Positions 9,009-18,203 of a DNA stretch of 64,000 bases are shown here, piece by piece. The notes under the pieces are model-generated. The model saw only the letters and a program-made list of their open reading frames with translations, was not told the DNA's origin and did no database searches. The stretch's first letter is position 1, and each line of letters opens with the position of its first letter. Both the position numbers and the translations under genes were made by a program. This stretch comes from Methylovorus mays (GTDB lineage: Bacteria; Pseudomonadota; Gammaproteobacteria; Burkholderiales; Methylophilaceae): positions 62,001-126,000 of the forward strand of contig NZ_JAJAVG010000008.1 of NCBI RefSeq assembly GCF_020531915.1. Direction: 5' to 3'.

Positions 9009-9572
9009 ATGAAACCTAATGAGACAAACAACGCCGCCGAGGCGGATATCGAAGACAGCCCGCTCAGCAAGACCAAGCGCAAAGCGGCCATGGACGCACT
9101 GCAGGATCTGGGCGTGACGCTGGTCGGCCTGCCCAAGGAAAGGCTGGCCAAGCTGGATCTGCCAGAAGCGCTGAATGATGCGATACGCGAAGCCAAGCGT
9201 ATTACCGCCAACGGGGCGATCCGGCGCCAGATGCAATACATCGGCCGCCTGATGCGCAATGTGGATACTGCCCCCATCATCGACCAGCTGCAACGCTGGG
9301 AGGGCAAGCACAACGCCGAAACCGCCTACTTCCATCAACTTGAGCGCTGGCGCACCCGCCTGATCGAAGAAGAAACCGCGCTGCAAGACTTCATGTCGCA
9401 CTTCCCGGCAGTGGATATTCAGCAATTGCGCACCCTGATACGCAATGCACGCCGTGAAGCCGCCGCTAACAAACCGCCGAAAAGCAGCCGCGAATTGTTC
9501 AAATTGCTGCGTGAAGTAACCGCGCCCGGCGCAGTTCCTGAGGAAGAACCCGAAGACGAAACGGAAGAGTGA
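9009..9572 (+). CDS. darP: Ribosome-associated protein DarP (YjgA, DUF615)
   Basis: DarP/YjgA associates with late 50S assembly intermediates. The 187-residue product has the family pattern: SPLSKTKRKAAMDALQDLG near the start, then LPLP-like spacing, AIRRQMQYIGRLMRN, FHQLERWRTRLIEE and QQLRTLIRNARREA. It is highly charged and helical, as expected for an RNA-protein factor. The ATG at 9009 begins this conserved block; an upstream extension of the frame overlaps pmbA and is not credible. The C-terminus is acidic (EEEPEDETEE). A strong terminator follows after about 35 bases. Confidence 0.92.
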   Translation: MKPNETNNAAEADIEDSPLSKTKRKAAMDALQDLGVTLVGLPKERLAKLDLPEALNDAIREAKRITANGAIRRQMQYIGRLMRNVDTAPIIDQLQRWEGKHNAETAYFHQLERWRTRLIEEETALQDFMSHFPAVDIQQLRTLIRNARREAAANKPPKSSRELFKLLREVTAPGAVPEEEPEDETEE

Positions 9573-9606
9573 CGAGCCAACATACCCAGGCTCCACATCG
9601 CCGCAT

Positions 9607-9640
9607 AAAAAAAGCCCGCTTGAACCAGCGGGCTTTTTTT
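9607..9640. terminator. Rho-independent terminator between darP and the gcr-like gene
   Basis: AAAAAAAGCCCGCT pairs with AGCGGGCTTTTTTT around a six-base loop. The A and T runs on both sides allow it to act for darP and for the convergent membrane protein gene ending at 9649. Confidence 0.92.
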
Positions 9641-9648
9641 ACATGACA

Positions 9649-11634
9649 TTAATGCCCATGCCCAGAGTCGGCCTGTGACTCACTCCGCGGCGGTGGCAGG
9701 AAAAACTTGCCAGGCTCATTGTTCAAGCGCTTGAGCAAGGTCACCAGAAAGCGGCGCCATTGCACAAAGCTCACCTTGCGCGACTTCATCGCCACATACA
9801 GCGCCAGACTGAAACTCACCAGCAGATTGACGGTGCCAATAAGCAAGACGCTCACGGCGGCGATGGCAGCCAGTTGCCAGGTAATATTGAAATCGAGGGC
9901 GGTAAACGAGAAGCCGACAAACGCAGATGAAAATGCAATGTGCCGGATATCAATCGGCAAGCCCAGCAAGACGCCCAGCCCTGACATGCCGCCCAACAGG
10001 CAGCCGAAGTAGAAGTTGCCCGCCAGCGCCCCCAGATTGTTTTCCACATATTTCGCCACGCGTTCCAATCGAGCAGGCCCCAGCAACCTCCGCAGCCAGC
10101 CGAGGGCTTTCAGACGTTGCGGAATCTTGTTATAGATCGCGAGATTGTCGTGATACCCCGCAATCAGTCCCGACAGGAACAGGCAAACCCCGGCAATACC
10201 GGCGTAAATCAGCGCCCCGCTGTGCCAGGGGTGTATATCCGCCAGTAACTTGTGCGCCTTTTCCGGTGGAATAAAATGACTGCCGGTGAGGCTGTAGATA
10301 GCCCAGCCAATCAGCATCGCCACCGGCACCGCCAGCGACACATTGCCGATAATGGCAATGGTCTGGCTGCGTATGGTCTGCGCGATGATATTCACCAGGT
10401 TATCCATCTCCCGGCTCTTGCCATCACTGGCATCGATACTGGCGGCAATGGCAGCGGCAGTCATCGCAGGCTGCTTGGTTGCTACCGTAAAGTGCAGGAT
10501 ATGAATGATGACAAAACCCAGGCCATAATTGAGGCTAAACAGGATGGCTTCGGTCAGCGGGGCATAATGTTTGCCCGCGGTGATGATCTTCAGCATCGCC
10601 ATGAAAGCGATAATGATGCCCGCGCCCATGGCTGACCGCATCAGGCCATAGTATTCGCGGCGATTGTTGGTGATGTAATGCTCGCCGGTACGGCTGGCAT
10701 TTTCCGTCACGCGCAGGGCCAGCAGCTCCATGTTCTCGCGCCAGTGCTTGCGCACATCATTTTTGTGACACTCGGCGGAAACCAGCTCTTTCAACAGATG
10801 CACGAACTCAAGATTCGCGCTCTCCCCGGCGCGCTGGCTGGCAATAATGCGTAACAGGCGCTCCAAGCGGCGTATCTGCTGCGTCATGCGTTGCAGCAAA
10901 AAGGTCAGGTGGATGCTGGTCCCGGTTTGCGAGCTGTTGCGCCGTATCTTGCCGATCACTTCGCGGCACTGATCCAGCATGACCAGAATATGCCGTATGT
11001 CATTTTTGTCGTCGTCGGGCGCCTCCAGAAAATTACCCAGTTCCACATTCTGGATGATGAAGGGCGATGCATGGTTTTCCAGCTCAGGGTGACTGCGTAT
11101 CAGCTCAGGCTCCAGACCCGAGGCCGACAGACGATAGGAAAGTACCTGCACAGCATCCAGCAGGCCACGTTTGCAGGCATCCAGCAGACGGGTATCCGCC
11201 TCGTCAAAGCGCATGGCGTCCAGCAGCTGCAGCCAGACCTCGTCGGGCACCGCAATGACCCACAGCTCATCTTGCCGGCGCCGGAAAATCTGCCCGAATA
11301 CATCTTTCACATATTGCGGGTCTACGGCTTCGGGCAATAATTTGTGGCCAACGCGCCGGAACATTTCGGTAAAGAATCCGCTACTGGGCTGAATGCCCGC
11401 ATCCACATACAGCGAGACCGGGCGACGGCCGCCCAACAAGCCCAGCACGGCTTCATGCAAGGCCTGGGCCAGCACGGGTTCGCGATTCAGTACATGGCAT
11501 AGCGCCTGGATGGCATGGGCGGCATGGTCACGGTGGTCGCCACGTGCCGGGCGTATCTGATCCACCAGATCGGCCAGCAGGCGCACAGGCTCGCTTTTGT
11601 GTTGCAGATAATCGTGGAGGATTTTATCCATCAT
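9649..11634 (-). CDS. Gcr-family (SpecificRecomb) integral membrane protein
   Basis: A 661-residue protein of the family usually labelled site-specific recombinase Gcr after a gonococcal gene. The sequence argues against a recombinase: the N-terminal half is soluble and helical, and the C-terminal half has about six or seven hydrophobic segments (for example IIIAFMAMLKII, FVIIHILHF, VPVAMLIGWAIY, GVCLFLSGLIAGYH, LLGGMSGLGVLLGLPI). No serine- or tyrosine-recombinase motif is visible. A C-terminal PPPRSESQADSGHGH tail ends the protein. The function is unknown; an inner-membrane location is the only safe inference. It is monocistronic, between two intergenic regions. Confidence 0.8.
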   Translation of the reverse strand: MMDKILHDYLQHKSEPVRLLADLVDQIRPARGDHRDHAAHAIQALCHVLNREPVLAQALHEAVLGLLGGRRPVSLYVDAGIQPSSGFFTEMFRRVGHKLLPEAVDPQYVKDVFGQIFRRRQDELWVIAVPDEVWLQLLDAMRFDEADTRLLDACKRGLLDAVQVLSYRLSASGLEPELIRSHPELENHASPFIIQNVELGNFLEAPDDDKNDIRHILVMLDQCREVIGKIRRNSSQTGTSIHLTFLLQRMTQQIRRLERLLRIIASQRAGESANLEFVHLLKELVSAECHKNDVRKHWRENMELLALRVTENASRTGEHYITNNRREYYGLMRSAMGAGIIIAFMAMLKIITAGKHYAPLTEAILFSLNYGLGFVIIHILHFTVATKQPAMTAAAIAASIDASDGKSREMDNLVNIIAQTIRSQTIAIIGNVSLAVPVAMLIGWAIYSLTGSHFIPPEKAHKLLADIHPWHSGALIYAGIAGVCLFLSGLIAGYHDNLAIYNKIPQRLKALGWLRRLLGPARLERVAKYVENNLGALAGNFYFGCLLGGMSGLGVLLGLPIDIRHIAFSSAFVGFSFTALDFNITWQLAAIAAVSVLLIGTVNLLVSFSLALYVAMKSRKVSFVQWRRFLVTLLKRLNNEPGKFFLPPPRSESQADSGHGH

Positions 11635-11751
11635 GGCTTATTGCTTTTGTTATGGGGTTAGCTGGATTGTAAGCATGCACGAACGTGCCTGCCAAATGAG
11701 AATAAAGCTGAATGCGTCCGGCACACTTGCTGAGGTGCCGGACGGCAAACA

Positions 11752-12528
11752 CTATTGCGAACGCTGATTCAGGGTAATCATGGCTTTGCCCGGGCTGCCG
11801 CTACGGCGGAAATCCACCTCCACGGTTTGACCGGCATACTGCCTGGCGGCGCGCGTCAGGGCTTCCGGTTTGTCGAGGTTGACGTCCCCCAGACGGGTCA
11901 GCACATCACCATCCACCAGCCCGGCCTTGTCAGCAGGCGACTGCTTCACCACAGCCACCACAGGCAAGCCAGGCTGATCTTCCGCCAGTGGCCCATTCAC
12001 ATGCACACCAATTAATGGCGGCGCCAGCTTTACCCAATAGGAAGCAAAATAATGATAACGCTGCTTCGCGTCATCCACCGGAGCAGGGGCTGCGCCTGCG
12101 GCTTTCGGCTCGGCAGCAGCGGCTTTTTGAGCGGCAGCCTGCTGGCGCAATTGCTGCAACTTCATACTGGCGGGAGTACTGCCGGTCAGCTGGGTATAAA
12201 CCAGTACCAGATCCGCTTTTACCCGTTTAGCCTGCTCAGTCGCCAGCTCTGGCGCCACGTCACCGGATTCAAAACTGGAGTAGCCCAGCATGTCATAGCC
12301 TTGCTCCAGCATGCGCTTGTAATCGTCTTCTTTCTTATCTCCAAGATAGAGCTTTGGCCCGGCAGGGTCTGGCGCCAGCAGCGTGGCCGGCTGCGGGTGG
12401 CTGACATAGGTATCCGAATATGGGTTGCCATTGCTGGCCCGTGTATTATCCACCGGCACTGGCTGGGGCTTCTGACTGGCACAGCCCACCAGCGCAACGG
12501 CTAGCAACAGGCTCGTGATGTATTGCAT
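11752..12528 (-). CDS. Lipoprotein with C-terminal PDZ domain
   Basis: The signal peptide ends in the lipobox ALVGC, so the protein is probably lipid-anchored in the envelope. The mature N-terminus is Pro/Ser rich. It is followed by a domain containing YKRMLEQGYDMLGYSSFE and ADLVLVYTQLTG, which resembles stress-response lipoproteins that sample disulfide or metal status. A linker of Ala, Lys and Pro runs around residues 125-155. The final 80 residues form a PDZ-like fold with VVAVVKQSPADKAGLVDGDV. No protease catalytic residues are seen, so a scaffold or sensor role is more likely than catalysis. GAGGAG precedes the ATG. Divergent from mog. Confidence 0.8.
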   Translation of the reverse strand: MQYITSLLLAVALVGCASQKPQPVPVDNTRASNGNPYSDTYVSHPQPATLLAPDPAGPKLYLGDKKEDDYKRMLEQGYDMLGYSSFESGDVAPELATEQAKRVKADLVLVYTQLTGSTPASMKLQQLRQQAAAQKAAAAEPKAAGAAPAPVDDAKQRYHYFASYWVKLAPPLIGVHVNGPLAEDQPGLPVVAVVKQSPADKAGLVDGDVLTRLGDVNLDKPEALTRAARQYAGQTVEVDFRRSGSPGKAMITLNQRSQ

Positions 12529-12626
12529 GGTGACTCTCCTCGGAGGTTCAGCCGAGAGCGTAAGTCGGCTGATGTTATGATAATGGCATTCTTGATTTTG
12601 TTATTACGATTGCGTAGACAACCACT

Positions 12627-13217
12627 ATGTCAGAACAATTCCTTACTGTCGGCTTAGTTTCCGTGAGTGATCGCGCCTCCGCCGGCGTCTATGAAGACAA
12701 AGGCATACCCAGTCTCAAGGCATGGCTGGACAATGTGCTGCTCACCCCATGGCAGGCTGTGGCACGCATCATCCCCGATGAGCAGCTCGAGATTGAAAGT
12801 ACCCTGCGCGATCTGGTCGACCACGAAGGCTGTGACCTGGTGCTCACCACAGGCGGTACTGGCCCGGCGCTGCGCGATGTCACCCCCGAAGCGACACTGG
12901 CTGTCGCTGACAAGGAAATGCCAGGCTTCGGCGAGCAGATGCGACAAATCAGCCTGAACTTTGTGCCCACCGCCATCCTTTCGCGCCAGGTGGCCGTCAT
13001 CCGCAAGCAGAGCCTGATCATCAATCTGCCTGGCCAGCCAAAAGCCATACAGGAAACCCTGGAAGGCTTGAAGGATGGCGATGGCAAGACCGTGGTGCCC
13101 GGCATTTTTGCCGCGGTGCCTTATTGCCTGGACCTGATTGGTGCGCCGTATATTGAAACTAACGAAAACATCGTCAAGGCGTTTCGCCCCAAATCCGCCA
13201 TCAAGCCACAAACCTGA
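12627..13217 (+). CDS. mog: Molybdopterin adenylyltransferase (MogA)
   Basis: Adenylylates molybdopterin before molybdenum insertion in molybdenum cofactor synthesis. The fold signature [19 protein letters not shown] at about residues 70-88 carries the MPT-binding TTGGTG loop. A second conserved block is [12 protein letters not shown]. The length of 196 residues is normal. The opening [13 protein letters not shown] is typical of MogA rather than MoaB. It is followed by thiL after 11 bases, so the two are probably co-transcribed although their pathways are unrelated. Confidence 0.92.
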   Translation: MSEQFLTVGLVSVSDRASAGVYEDKGIPSLKAWLDNVLLTPWQAVARIIPDEQLEIESTLRDLVDHEGCDLVLTTGGTGPALRDVTPEATLAVADKEMPGFGEQMRQISLNFVPTAILSRQVAVIRKQSLIINLPGQPKAIQETLEGLKDGDGKTVVPGIFAAVPYCLDLIGAPYIETNENIVKAFRPKSAIKPQT

Positions 13218-13228
13218 ACATCCGCTGC

Positions 13229-14185
13229 ATGACACCTGAATTCGACCTGATCGCCCGTTACTTTACGCGTCCACAGCAGAATACCGACCTGGGCATAGGT
13301 GACGATGCCGCCTTGATCACCGTGCCTCCAGGTCATCAACTCGCCATATCCGCCGACATGCTGGTCGCGGGCACGCATTTCTTTGCGGACGCCAACCCTT
13401 ATGGCATCGGCTGGAAATCGCTGGCGGTCAATGTCTCGGACATGGCCGCCATGGGTGCGGAGGCTCGCTGGGCCACACTGGCTATTGCCCTGCCAGAGAT
13501 CAAGGAGGCCTGGCTGGCCGAATTCAGTCGTGGTTTTTTTGATTGCGCAGAGCGTTTTGGCGTTTCGCTGATCGGCGGCGACACCACACGCGGCCCGCTC
13601 ACCATCAGCGTACAAATCATGGGCGTCGTGCCGCAGCAGCTGGCACTTACCCGTAGCGGCGCCAAGGCGGGGGATGACATCTGGGTTTCCGGTCCGCTTG
13701 GCACTGCCGCATTGGCACTCGCCGCCATGCAAGGGCGCTACCCGCTGACACCCGATACGCTGGCCGAATGCAGCGTAGCACTGCATCAACCGCAGCCGCG
13801 CGCGGCACTCGGACTGGCATTGCGCCAGATTGCCCACAGCGCCATTGATATTTCCGATGGTTTGCTGGCCGATCTCGGCCATATTCTGAAAGCCTCGCAA
13901 CTCGGTGCCGATATCCGGTTTGCCGATATTCCCCTGTCACCTATTACGCGCCAGCATGTGGCTGACACAGCCGTGCAGGGCATGGTGCTGGCAGGCGGGG
14001 ATGATTACGAGCTCTGCTTTACTGCGTCCCCCGCCAAGCGTGATCAGATTGCCGCGCTAGGCAGACAGCTAGGCTTAAGCCTGGCCGTGATTGGGCAGAC
14101 GAGAATTCAGGCCGGTGTGGATGTTTACGATGCAGACGACACGCGGCTGGAGATCAAAAAATCAGGGTTTGATCATTTCATATAA
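13229..14185 (+). CDS. thiL: Thiamine-monophosphate kinase
   Basis: Phosphorylates thiamine monophosphate to the active diphosphate. The metal and ATP site is visible in IGDDAAL (residues 23-29), [11 protein letters not shown] (41-51) and [14 protein letters not shown] (64-77). A second cluster, [13 protein letters not shown] and [12 protein letters not shown], completes the PurM/ThiL fold. The 318-residue length is usual. In many proteobacteria thiL is followed directly by pgpA and pncC; here a PEP-CTERM gene and about 1.3 kb intervene. Confidence 0.95.
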   Translation: MTPEFDLIARYFTRPQQNTDLGIGDDAALITVPPGHQLAISADMLVAGTHFFADANPYGIGWKSLAVNVSDMAAMGAEARWATLAIALPEIKEAWLAEFSRGFFDCAERFGVSLIGGDTTRGPLTISVQIMGVVPQQLALTRSGAKAGDDIWVSGPLGTAALALAAMQGRYPLTPDTLAECSVALHQPQPRAALGLALRQIAHSAIDISDGLLADLGHILKASQLGADIRFADIPLSPITRQHVADTAVQGMVLAGGDDYELCFTASPAKRDQIAALGRQLGLSLAVIGQTRIQAGVDVYDADDTRLEIKKSGFDHFI

Positions 14186-14331
14186 GTTACCCCCACCCAT
14201 TGATTTGCTTTTAAAATCAAAATATTAGTCATGATATATTCTTTTAGAGCGAGATTAGTGCATTAGGACTATATCCGGCAAATTTGCACAGGCATACGAT
14301 CAGTTCCTCGCGCTATCCGGGGAGAATTACC

Positions 14332-15441
14332 ATGAAAGTGATTTCTGGAATTGTACTGCGGAGAGTTATCGGCTCTCTTATCGCCTTGTTGGCGTCCGTT
14401 GGCAACCTGCATGCTGCGCCAATTTATAACCTCACCTCGATTTACAACCCCTCCTTAAGCAATCCCTATGGCACCCCGTATATCAATGACTTGGGGGAAA
14501 TTGCCGTCAGCAATGGCGTTCGCAGTGCGTCAGGCAATTGGAGCTACCTTAACCCCCTAGGCTCATTTGACTCCGGGGATGGATATGCCTATGTCACTGG
14601 CATTAATAATCTCGGGCAAACCGTAGGCTCATCAACGACCACGGGCATGTATATGGGTGCGGTGGTCTGGAATGGCACCACCCCCACTGGCATTGACGAT
14701 GGCACAGCCCGGGGAAGCACCCTGACAGACATCAACAACCATGGACACTGGGTCGGGTATGGAGAAAACCACGAGTTTGCCTACCCCTTGGCAGAAGGCA
14801 TCACATTAGGGTCTGCCACCTATTATGGAAGAGCAACACTGCACGGTCTTAACGATATGGGGGTTGCGGTTGGCCAAGCCATTACGCATGAACAGATCCC
14901 CGCGACCCAGGCAATATCGTGGTCTGCTTCTGGCATGCAACTCTTGGACAATCGGGTTATTACGGATGTCGATAACAATATTGTGGCGTATTGGCAGAGT
15001 ATAGCCAATGACATCAATAACGCCGGACAGGTCATCGGCCAGGCGGAATACGAAGCCGGACTGCATGCCACCTTATGGGAAAACGGCAGCATGCTGGATC
15101 TTGGCACACTGGGAGCATCCGACTATAGCAATGCCTATAAAATCAATGAGGCGGGAATCGCGGTAGGCGACTCCAATGACCGGGCGGTGTCTTTTCATGC
15201 CGGACAGGTGCTGGACCTTAACCTGCTGGTAGACCCGTCCATTCTGGCGAGTGGCTGGATACTCAGCAAAGCAACCGACATCAATGAGTTGGGCTGGATA
15301 GTTGGCATCATGAACAATACCCTCTCGGGGCAAACCCAGTTATTCCTGCTCAAACCCATCAGCGCGGTACCTGAGCCCAGTACATGGTTAATGATGCTGA
15401 TTGGGGTGATGGTGGCCTGGCGAAGACGTTCTATGGCATAA
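14332..15441 (+). CDS. Exported HAF-repeat protein with PEP-CTERM sorting signal
   Basis: A 369-residue secreted protein. The ATG at 14332 follows GGGGAG by seven bases and is preferred over an upstream TTG. An N-terminal signal peptide ends near NLHAAP. The body consists of repeats of the form INNLGQTVG, LNDMGVAVG, INNAGQVIG, INEAGIAVG and INELGWIVG, the HAF-type extracellular repeat, spaced by about 40-60 residues. The C-terminus VPEPSTWLMMLIGV followed by WRRR is a textbook PEP-CTERM signal recognised by an exosortase, with Val-Pro-Glu-Pro, a membrane segment and a basic tail. Such proteins are linked to exopolysaccharide and biofilm formation. No exosortase gene lies in the window. No sigma-54 site was found in the 146-base leader. 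Confidence 0.85.
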   Translation: MKVISGIVLRRVIGSLIALLASVGNLHAAPIYNLTSIYNPSLSNPYGTPYINDLGEIAVSNGVRSASGNWSYLNPLGSFDSGDGYAYVTGINNLGQTVGSSTTTGMYMGAVVWNGTTPTGIDDGTARGSTLTDINNHGHWVGYGENHEFAYPLAEGITLGSATYYGRATLHGLNDMGVAVGQAITHEQIPATQAISWSASGMQLLDNRVITDVDNNIVAYWQSIANDINNAGQVIGQAEYEAGLHATLWENGSMLDLGTLGASDYSNAYKINEAGIAVGDSNDRAVSFHAGQVLDLNLLVDPSILASGWILSKATDINELGWIVGIMNNTLSGQTQLFLLKPISAVPEPSTWLMMLIGVMVAWRRRSMA

Positions 15442-15533
15442 CGCCGCCCGCGTCATATTGCTGACCAAGGTTGGCAGCACCTGAGATGAATGCGCTATGA
15501 TGACCAATCATGCATGTCATTCAGGAATAAAGA

Positions 15534-16028
15534 TTGATCCACTGGCCAGACCGTCACTTTCTGCTACGACACCCGGCGCATTTCCTGGCGCTGGGGTTTG
15601 GCAGTGGCCTGCCACGCAAGGCTCCCGGCACATGGGGCACGCTGGTTGGCATACCCTGTTTTATCGGCCTCATGCAACTGGCCGAACCACTGCATTATCT
15701 CATTCTCGCCGGCATGTTCGTGCTAGGTATTTATATTTGCGGCATTGCAGGCAAAGCCCTAGGCGCCTCTGATCATGGCAGCATCGTCTGGGATGAGATT
15801 GTGGCCTTCATGCTGGTGCTGGAATTCACGCCACTGAGCTGGCAGGCATGGCTCGCCGCCTTCTTGCTGTTTCGTCTGTTCGATATCTGGAAACCCTTCC
15901 CCATCAACCTGAGCGATCGGCATATCAAGGGCGGCCTGGGAGTCATGCTGGATGACTTGCTGGCAGCAGGGTATGCCATTGCCTTTTTGCAAGGCGGCTT
16001 ATGGATAAAACTGAATTACTGGAGCTGA
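15534..16028 (+). CDS. pgpA: Phosphatidylglycerophosphatase A
   Basis: Inner-membrane lipid phosphatase that makes phosphatidylglycerol. The family motifs are FGSGLPRKAPGTWGTL near residue 22, the acidic site VWDEIVAFM, and LFRLFDIWKPFPI followed by KGGLGVMLDDLLA. Three to four hydrophobic helices are present in 164 residues. The start is a TTG with AGGA eight to nine bases upstream. The last 28 bases overlap pncC, which implies translational coupling. Confidence 0.92.
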   Translation: MIHWPDRHFLLRHPAHFLALGFGSGLPRKAPGTWGTLVGIPCFIGLMQLAEPLHYLILAGMFVLGIYICGIAGKALGASDHGSIVWDEIVAFMLVLEFTPLSWQAWLAAFLLFRLFDIWKPFPINLSDRHIKGGLGVMLDDLLAAGYAIAFLQGGLWIKLNYWS

Positions 16029-16501
16029 CCCGCAGCCTGGGCAACACCCTGCAGCAGCAAGGCTTGCTGCTGTCGCTGGCGGAGTCCTGTACTGGCGGCA
16101 TGGCGGCCAGCCTGATTACCGAGATTCCGGGCAGCTCGACCTGGTTTGAGAGCGCGCATATCACTTACAGCAACGCTGCCAAAATAAGCATGCTGGGCGT
16201 AAATCCCACCACGCTTGACACTTACGGAGCAGTGAGCGAGCAGACCGCGATTGAAATGGCTCACGGTGCGCTACATCGCGGACGTGCCCATATCGCGGCG
16301 GCGATTACCGGCATTGCTGGCCCGGGTGGCGGCACTCAGGCCAAACCAGTCGGCATGGTGTGCTTTGCCTGGGCCACCCCCGGCCACATCGTAAGCACCA
16401 CTCGCCACTTCAGTGGCAATCGCCAGCAAATCCGGGCACAAGCCGTGCAAGCTGTTTTCGAAGGTCTGCTACAACTGCTCAAGCAACCCATGCAGGCGTA
16501 A
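16001..16501 (+). CDS. pncC: Nicotinamide-nucleotide amidase (CinA C-terminal domain protein)
   Basis: Deamidates nicotinamide mononucleotide in the pyridine nucleotide cycle. The 166-residue single-domain form matches the PncC/YgaD group. The catalytic Ser is in LAESCTGG (Ser29), and the oxyanion loop is in ITGIAGPGGGTQAKPVG. The N-terminal COG1058 domain of full CinA is absent, as is common in proteobacteria. It overlaps pgpA by 28 bases and is followed by a strong terminator. Confidence 0.93.
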   Translation: MDKTELLELTRSLGNTLQQQGLLLSLAESCTGGMAASLITEIPGSSTWFESAHITYSNAAKISMLGVNPTTLDTYGAVSEQTAIEMAHGALHRGRAHIAAAITGIAGPGGGTQAKPVGMVCFAWATPGHIVSTTRHFSGNRQQIRAQAVQAVFEGLLQLLKQPMQA

Positions 16502-16522
16502 AAACAGCTGACGATCAGACAT

Positions 16523-16557
16523 AAAAAAGCGACTGCTTTTCAGGCAATCGCTTTTTT
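16523..16557. terminator. Rho-independent terminator after pncC
   Basis: AAAAAAGCGA-C-TGC pairs with GCA-A-TCGCTTTTTT around a seven-base loop, with one C/A mismatch. It lies between pncC and the convergent exported-protein gene and could serve both. Confidence 0.88.
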
Positions 16558-16582
16558 ACCTTGTGGGCGAAGACCGCCCTTT

Positions 16583-16888
16583 TTATCGCCAGCCACCATG
16601 GCGACCACGGTCATGATGGTGGTGTCTTCCACCCCCATCATAATATTCCCGATAGTAAATGCGTGGCTCATATGGCCGGTAGTACACAGGAGGGGGGGCG
16701 CCAAAATACACCACTGGCGGTGCACGATAAATCACTGGAGGGGGTGCGTAATAAGCCCCGGGAGGCGGGCCGTAATAACCTGGCCCACCAATGTTCAGAC
16801 CAATACTGAAGGAATCGTGGGCGTGGGCGGCACCCATGCTAGCCATTGTCAGCGTCAGCCCCAGCAGCAAGCGTTTGAATAATCTCAT
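16583..16888 (-). CDS. Small exported Pro/Tyr/Gly-rich protein with His/Arg-rich tail
   Basis: About 101 residues. The signal peptide MRLFKRLLLGLTLTMASMG ends at AHA. The mature part has tandem short repeats built on PPP and YY (GPPPGAYYAPPP, YRAPPVVYFGAPPP) and a tail of His and Arg (GRHHHHDRGRHGGW). The start is set by GATGAGGAG six bases upstream; an ATG two codons earlier overlaps that site. Similar small repeat proteins are common in Gram-negatives without a defined role. The His-rich tail could bind metal, but this is speculation. Confidence 0.7.
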   Translation of the reverse strand: MRLFKRLLLGLTLTMASMGAAHAHDSFSIGLNIGGPGYYGPPPGAYYAPPPVIYRAPPVVYFGAPPPVYYRPYEPRIYYREYYDGGGRHHHHDRGRHGGWR

Positions 16889-17114
16889 TTTCATCTCCTC
16901 ATCACTTCCATGTTTGGAAGTCATGCTTAAAACGTGTTTGCCCCGAATCCTGTTACCACTTTAAAACTCAGTACTTTTTATTTTTATACCCAACTGTTGT
17001 GTACCTATGACCGCATTCAACGCATGAGGTTCGCTTGCAGTGATGCATGTCATTTATCTTGAGTCAGCGGAGCTTAAAGGCGACAGCAATGCGCGTCTTT
17101 GCTTACTTTAAGTA

Positions 17115-17136
17115 CTGAATTATGAAATAATTACAG
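17115..17136 (+). promoter_or_regulatory. AT-rich inverted repeat upstream of recA (possible operator)
   Basis: CTG-AATTAT-GAA-ATAATT-ACAG contains a perfect six-base inverted repeat around GAA, flanked by CTG and CAG. It lies 32 bases before the recA ATG, where an SOS operator would be expected. The CTG-to-CAG spacing is 16, not the 10 of the canonical LexA box, so identity as a LexA site is not shown. The rest of the 16,889-17,168 gap shows no other obvious element. Confidence 0.35.
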
Positions 17137-17168
17137 GCTTTATCAGGCACTCCAACAAAGGCAGATTC

Positions 17169-18203
17169 ATGGACGAAAACAAAAGCAAAGCGCTCGCCGC
17201 AGCCCTCTCGCAAATCGAGAAGCAATTCGGCAAAGGTTCTATCATGCGCATGGGCGATACGGATGTCGCAGCCGACATTCAGGCCGTATCGACCGGCTCG
17301 CTCGGCCTCGACATCGCGCTGGGCATTGGCGGCTTGCCTCGCGGCCGCATTATTGAAATCTACGGTCCGGAATCTTCCGGCAAAACCACACTGACGCTGT
17401 CTGTCATCGCGCAAATGCAAAAAATGGGCGGCACCGCCGCCTTTATCGATGCGGAGCACGCACTCGACCCGCAATATGCCCAAAAGCTCGGCGTTAACGT
17501 TTCCGACCTCCTGATCTCGCAACCCGACACTGGCGAGCAAGCCCTGGAAATCGCCGACATGCTGGTGCGCTCAGGCTCGGTGGATATCGTGGTAGTGGAC
17601 TCGGTGGCCGCACTGACCCCCAAAGCCGAAATCGAAGGCGAAATGGGCGACTCCCACATGGGTCTGCAAGCCCGCCTGATGTCGCAAGCGCTACGCAAGC
17701 TGACCGCCAACATCAAGCGCACCAATACCCTGGTCATTTTCATCAACCAGATCCGCATGAAGATCGGCGTGATGTTCGGCAACCCTGAAACCACGACCGG
17801 CGGCAACGCCCTGAAGTTTTACGCATCGGTTCGTCTGGATATCCGCCGCACTGGCGCCATCAAGAAGGGTGACGAAGTCATTGGCTCCGAAACCCGCGTC
17901 AAAGTGGTCAAGAACAAAGTCGCGCCTCCATTCAAGCAGGCTGAGTTCGATATTCTGTACGGCGAAGGCATTTCGCGCGAAGGCGAAATCATCGAGATGG
18001 GCGTTAACCTGAAACTGGTTGAAAAATCCGGTGCCTGGTACAGCTACAAGGGTGAGAAGATTGGTCAGGGCAAGGATAATGCCCGCGAATACCTGCGCGA
18101 GCATGCTGACATTGCCAATGAAATTGACGCCAAAATCCGTGCCAATTCCAATCTGGCCGGTGCCGCCATGACCGTCGCACCGGATGACGACGGCGAAGAG
18201 TAA
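17169..18203 (+). CDS. recA: Recombinase RecA
   Basis: DNA strand-exchange ATPase and SOS coprotease. The Walker A motif GPESSGKTT lies at residues 66-74, the Walker B strand is [12 protein letters not shown], and the DNA-binding loop 2 region is [16 protein letters not shown]. Length is 344 residues with the usual acidic C-terminus (DDDGEE). recX overlaps its last 20 bases and alaS follows, a conserved recA-recX-alaS order. Confidence 0.98.
   Translation: MDENKSKALAAALSQIEKQFGKGSIMRMGDTDVAADIQAVSTGSLGLDIALGIGGLPRGRIIEIYGPESSGKTTLTLSVIAQMQKMGGTAAFIDAEHALDPQYAQKLGVNVSDLLISQPDTGEQALEIADMLVRSGSVDIVVVDSVAALTPKAEIEGEMGDSHMGLQARLMSQALRKLTANIKRTNTLVIFINQIRMKIGVMFGNPETTTGGNALKFYASVRLDIRRTGAIKKGDEVIGSETRVKVVKNKVAPPFKQAEFDILYGEGISREGEIIEMGVNLKLVEKSGAWYSYKGEKIGQGKDNAREYLREHADIANEIDAKIRANSNLAGAAMTVAPDDDGEE

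Noticed and set aside
9649-11634. Mobile element suggested by the family name recombinase
   Set aside because: Membrane segments and absent catalytic motifs; flanks show no repeats or insertion scars.
14186-14331. Sigma-54 promoter before the PEP-CTERM gene
   Set aside because: GGCAAATTTGC was inspected, but the GG to GC spacing is seven rather than ten, so it does not fit a -24/-12 site.
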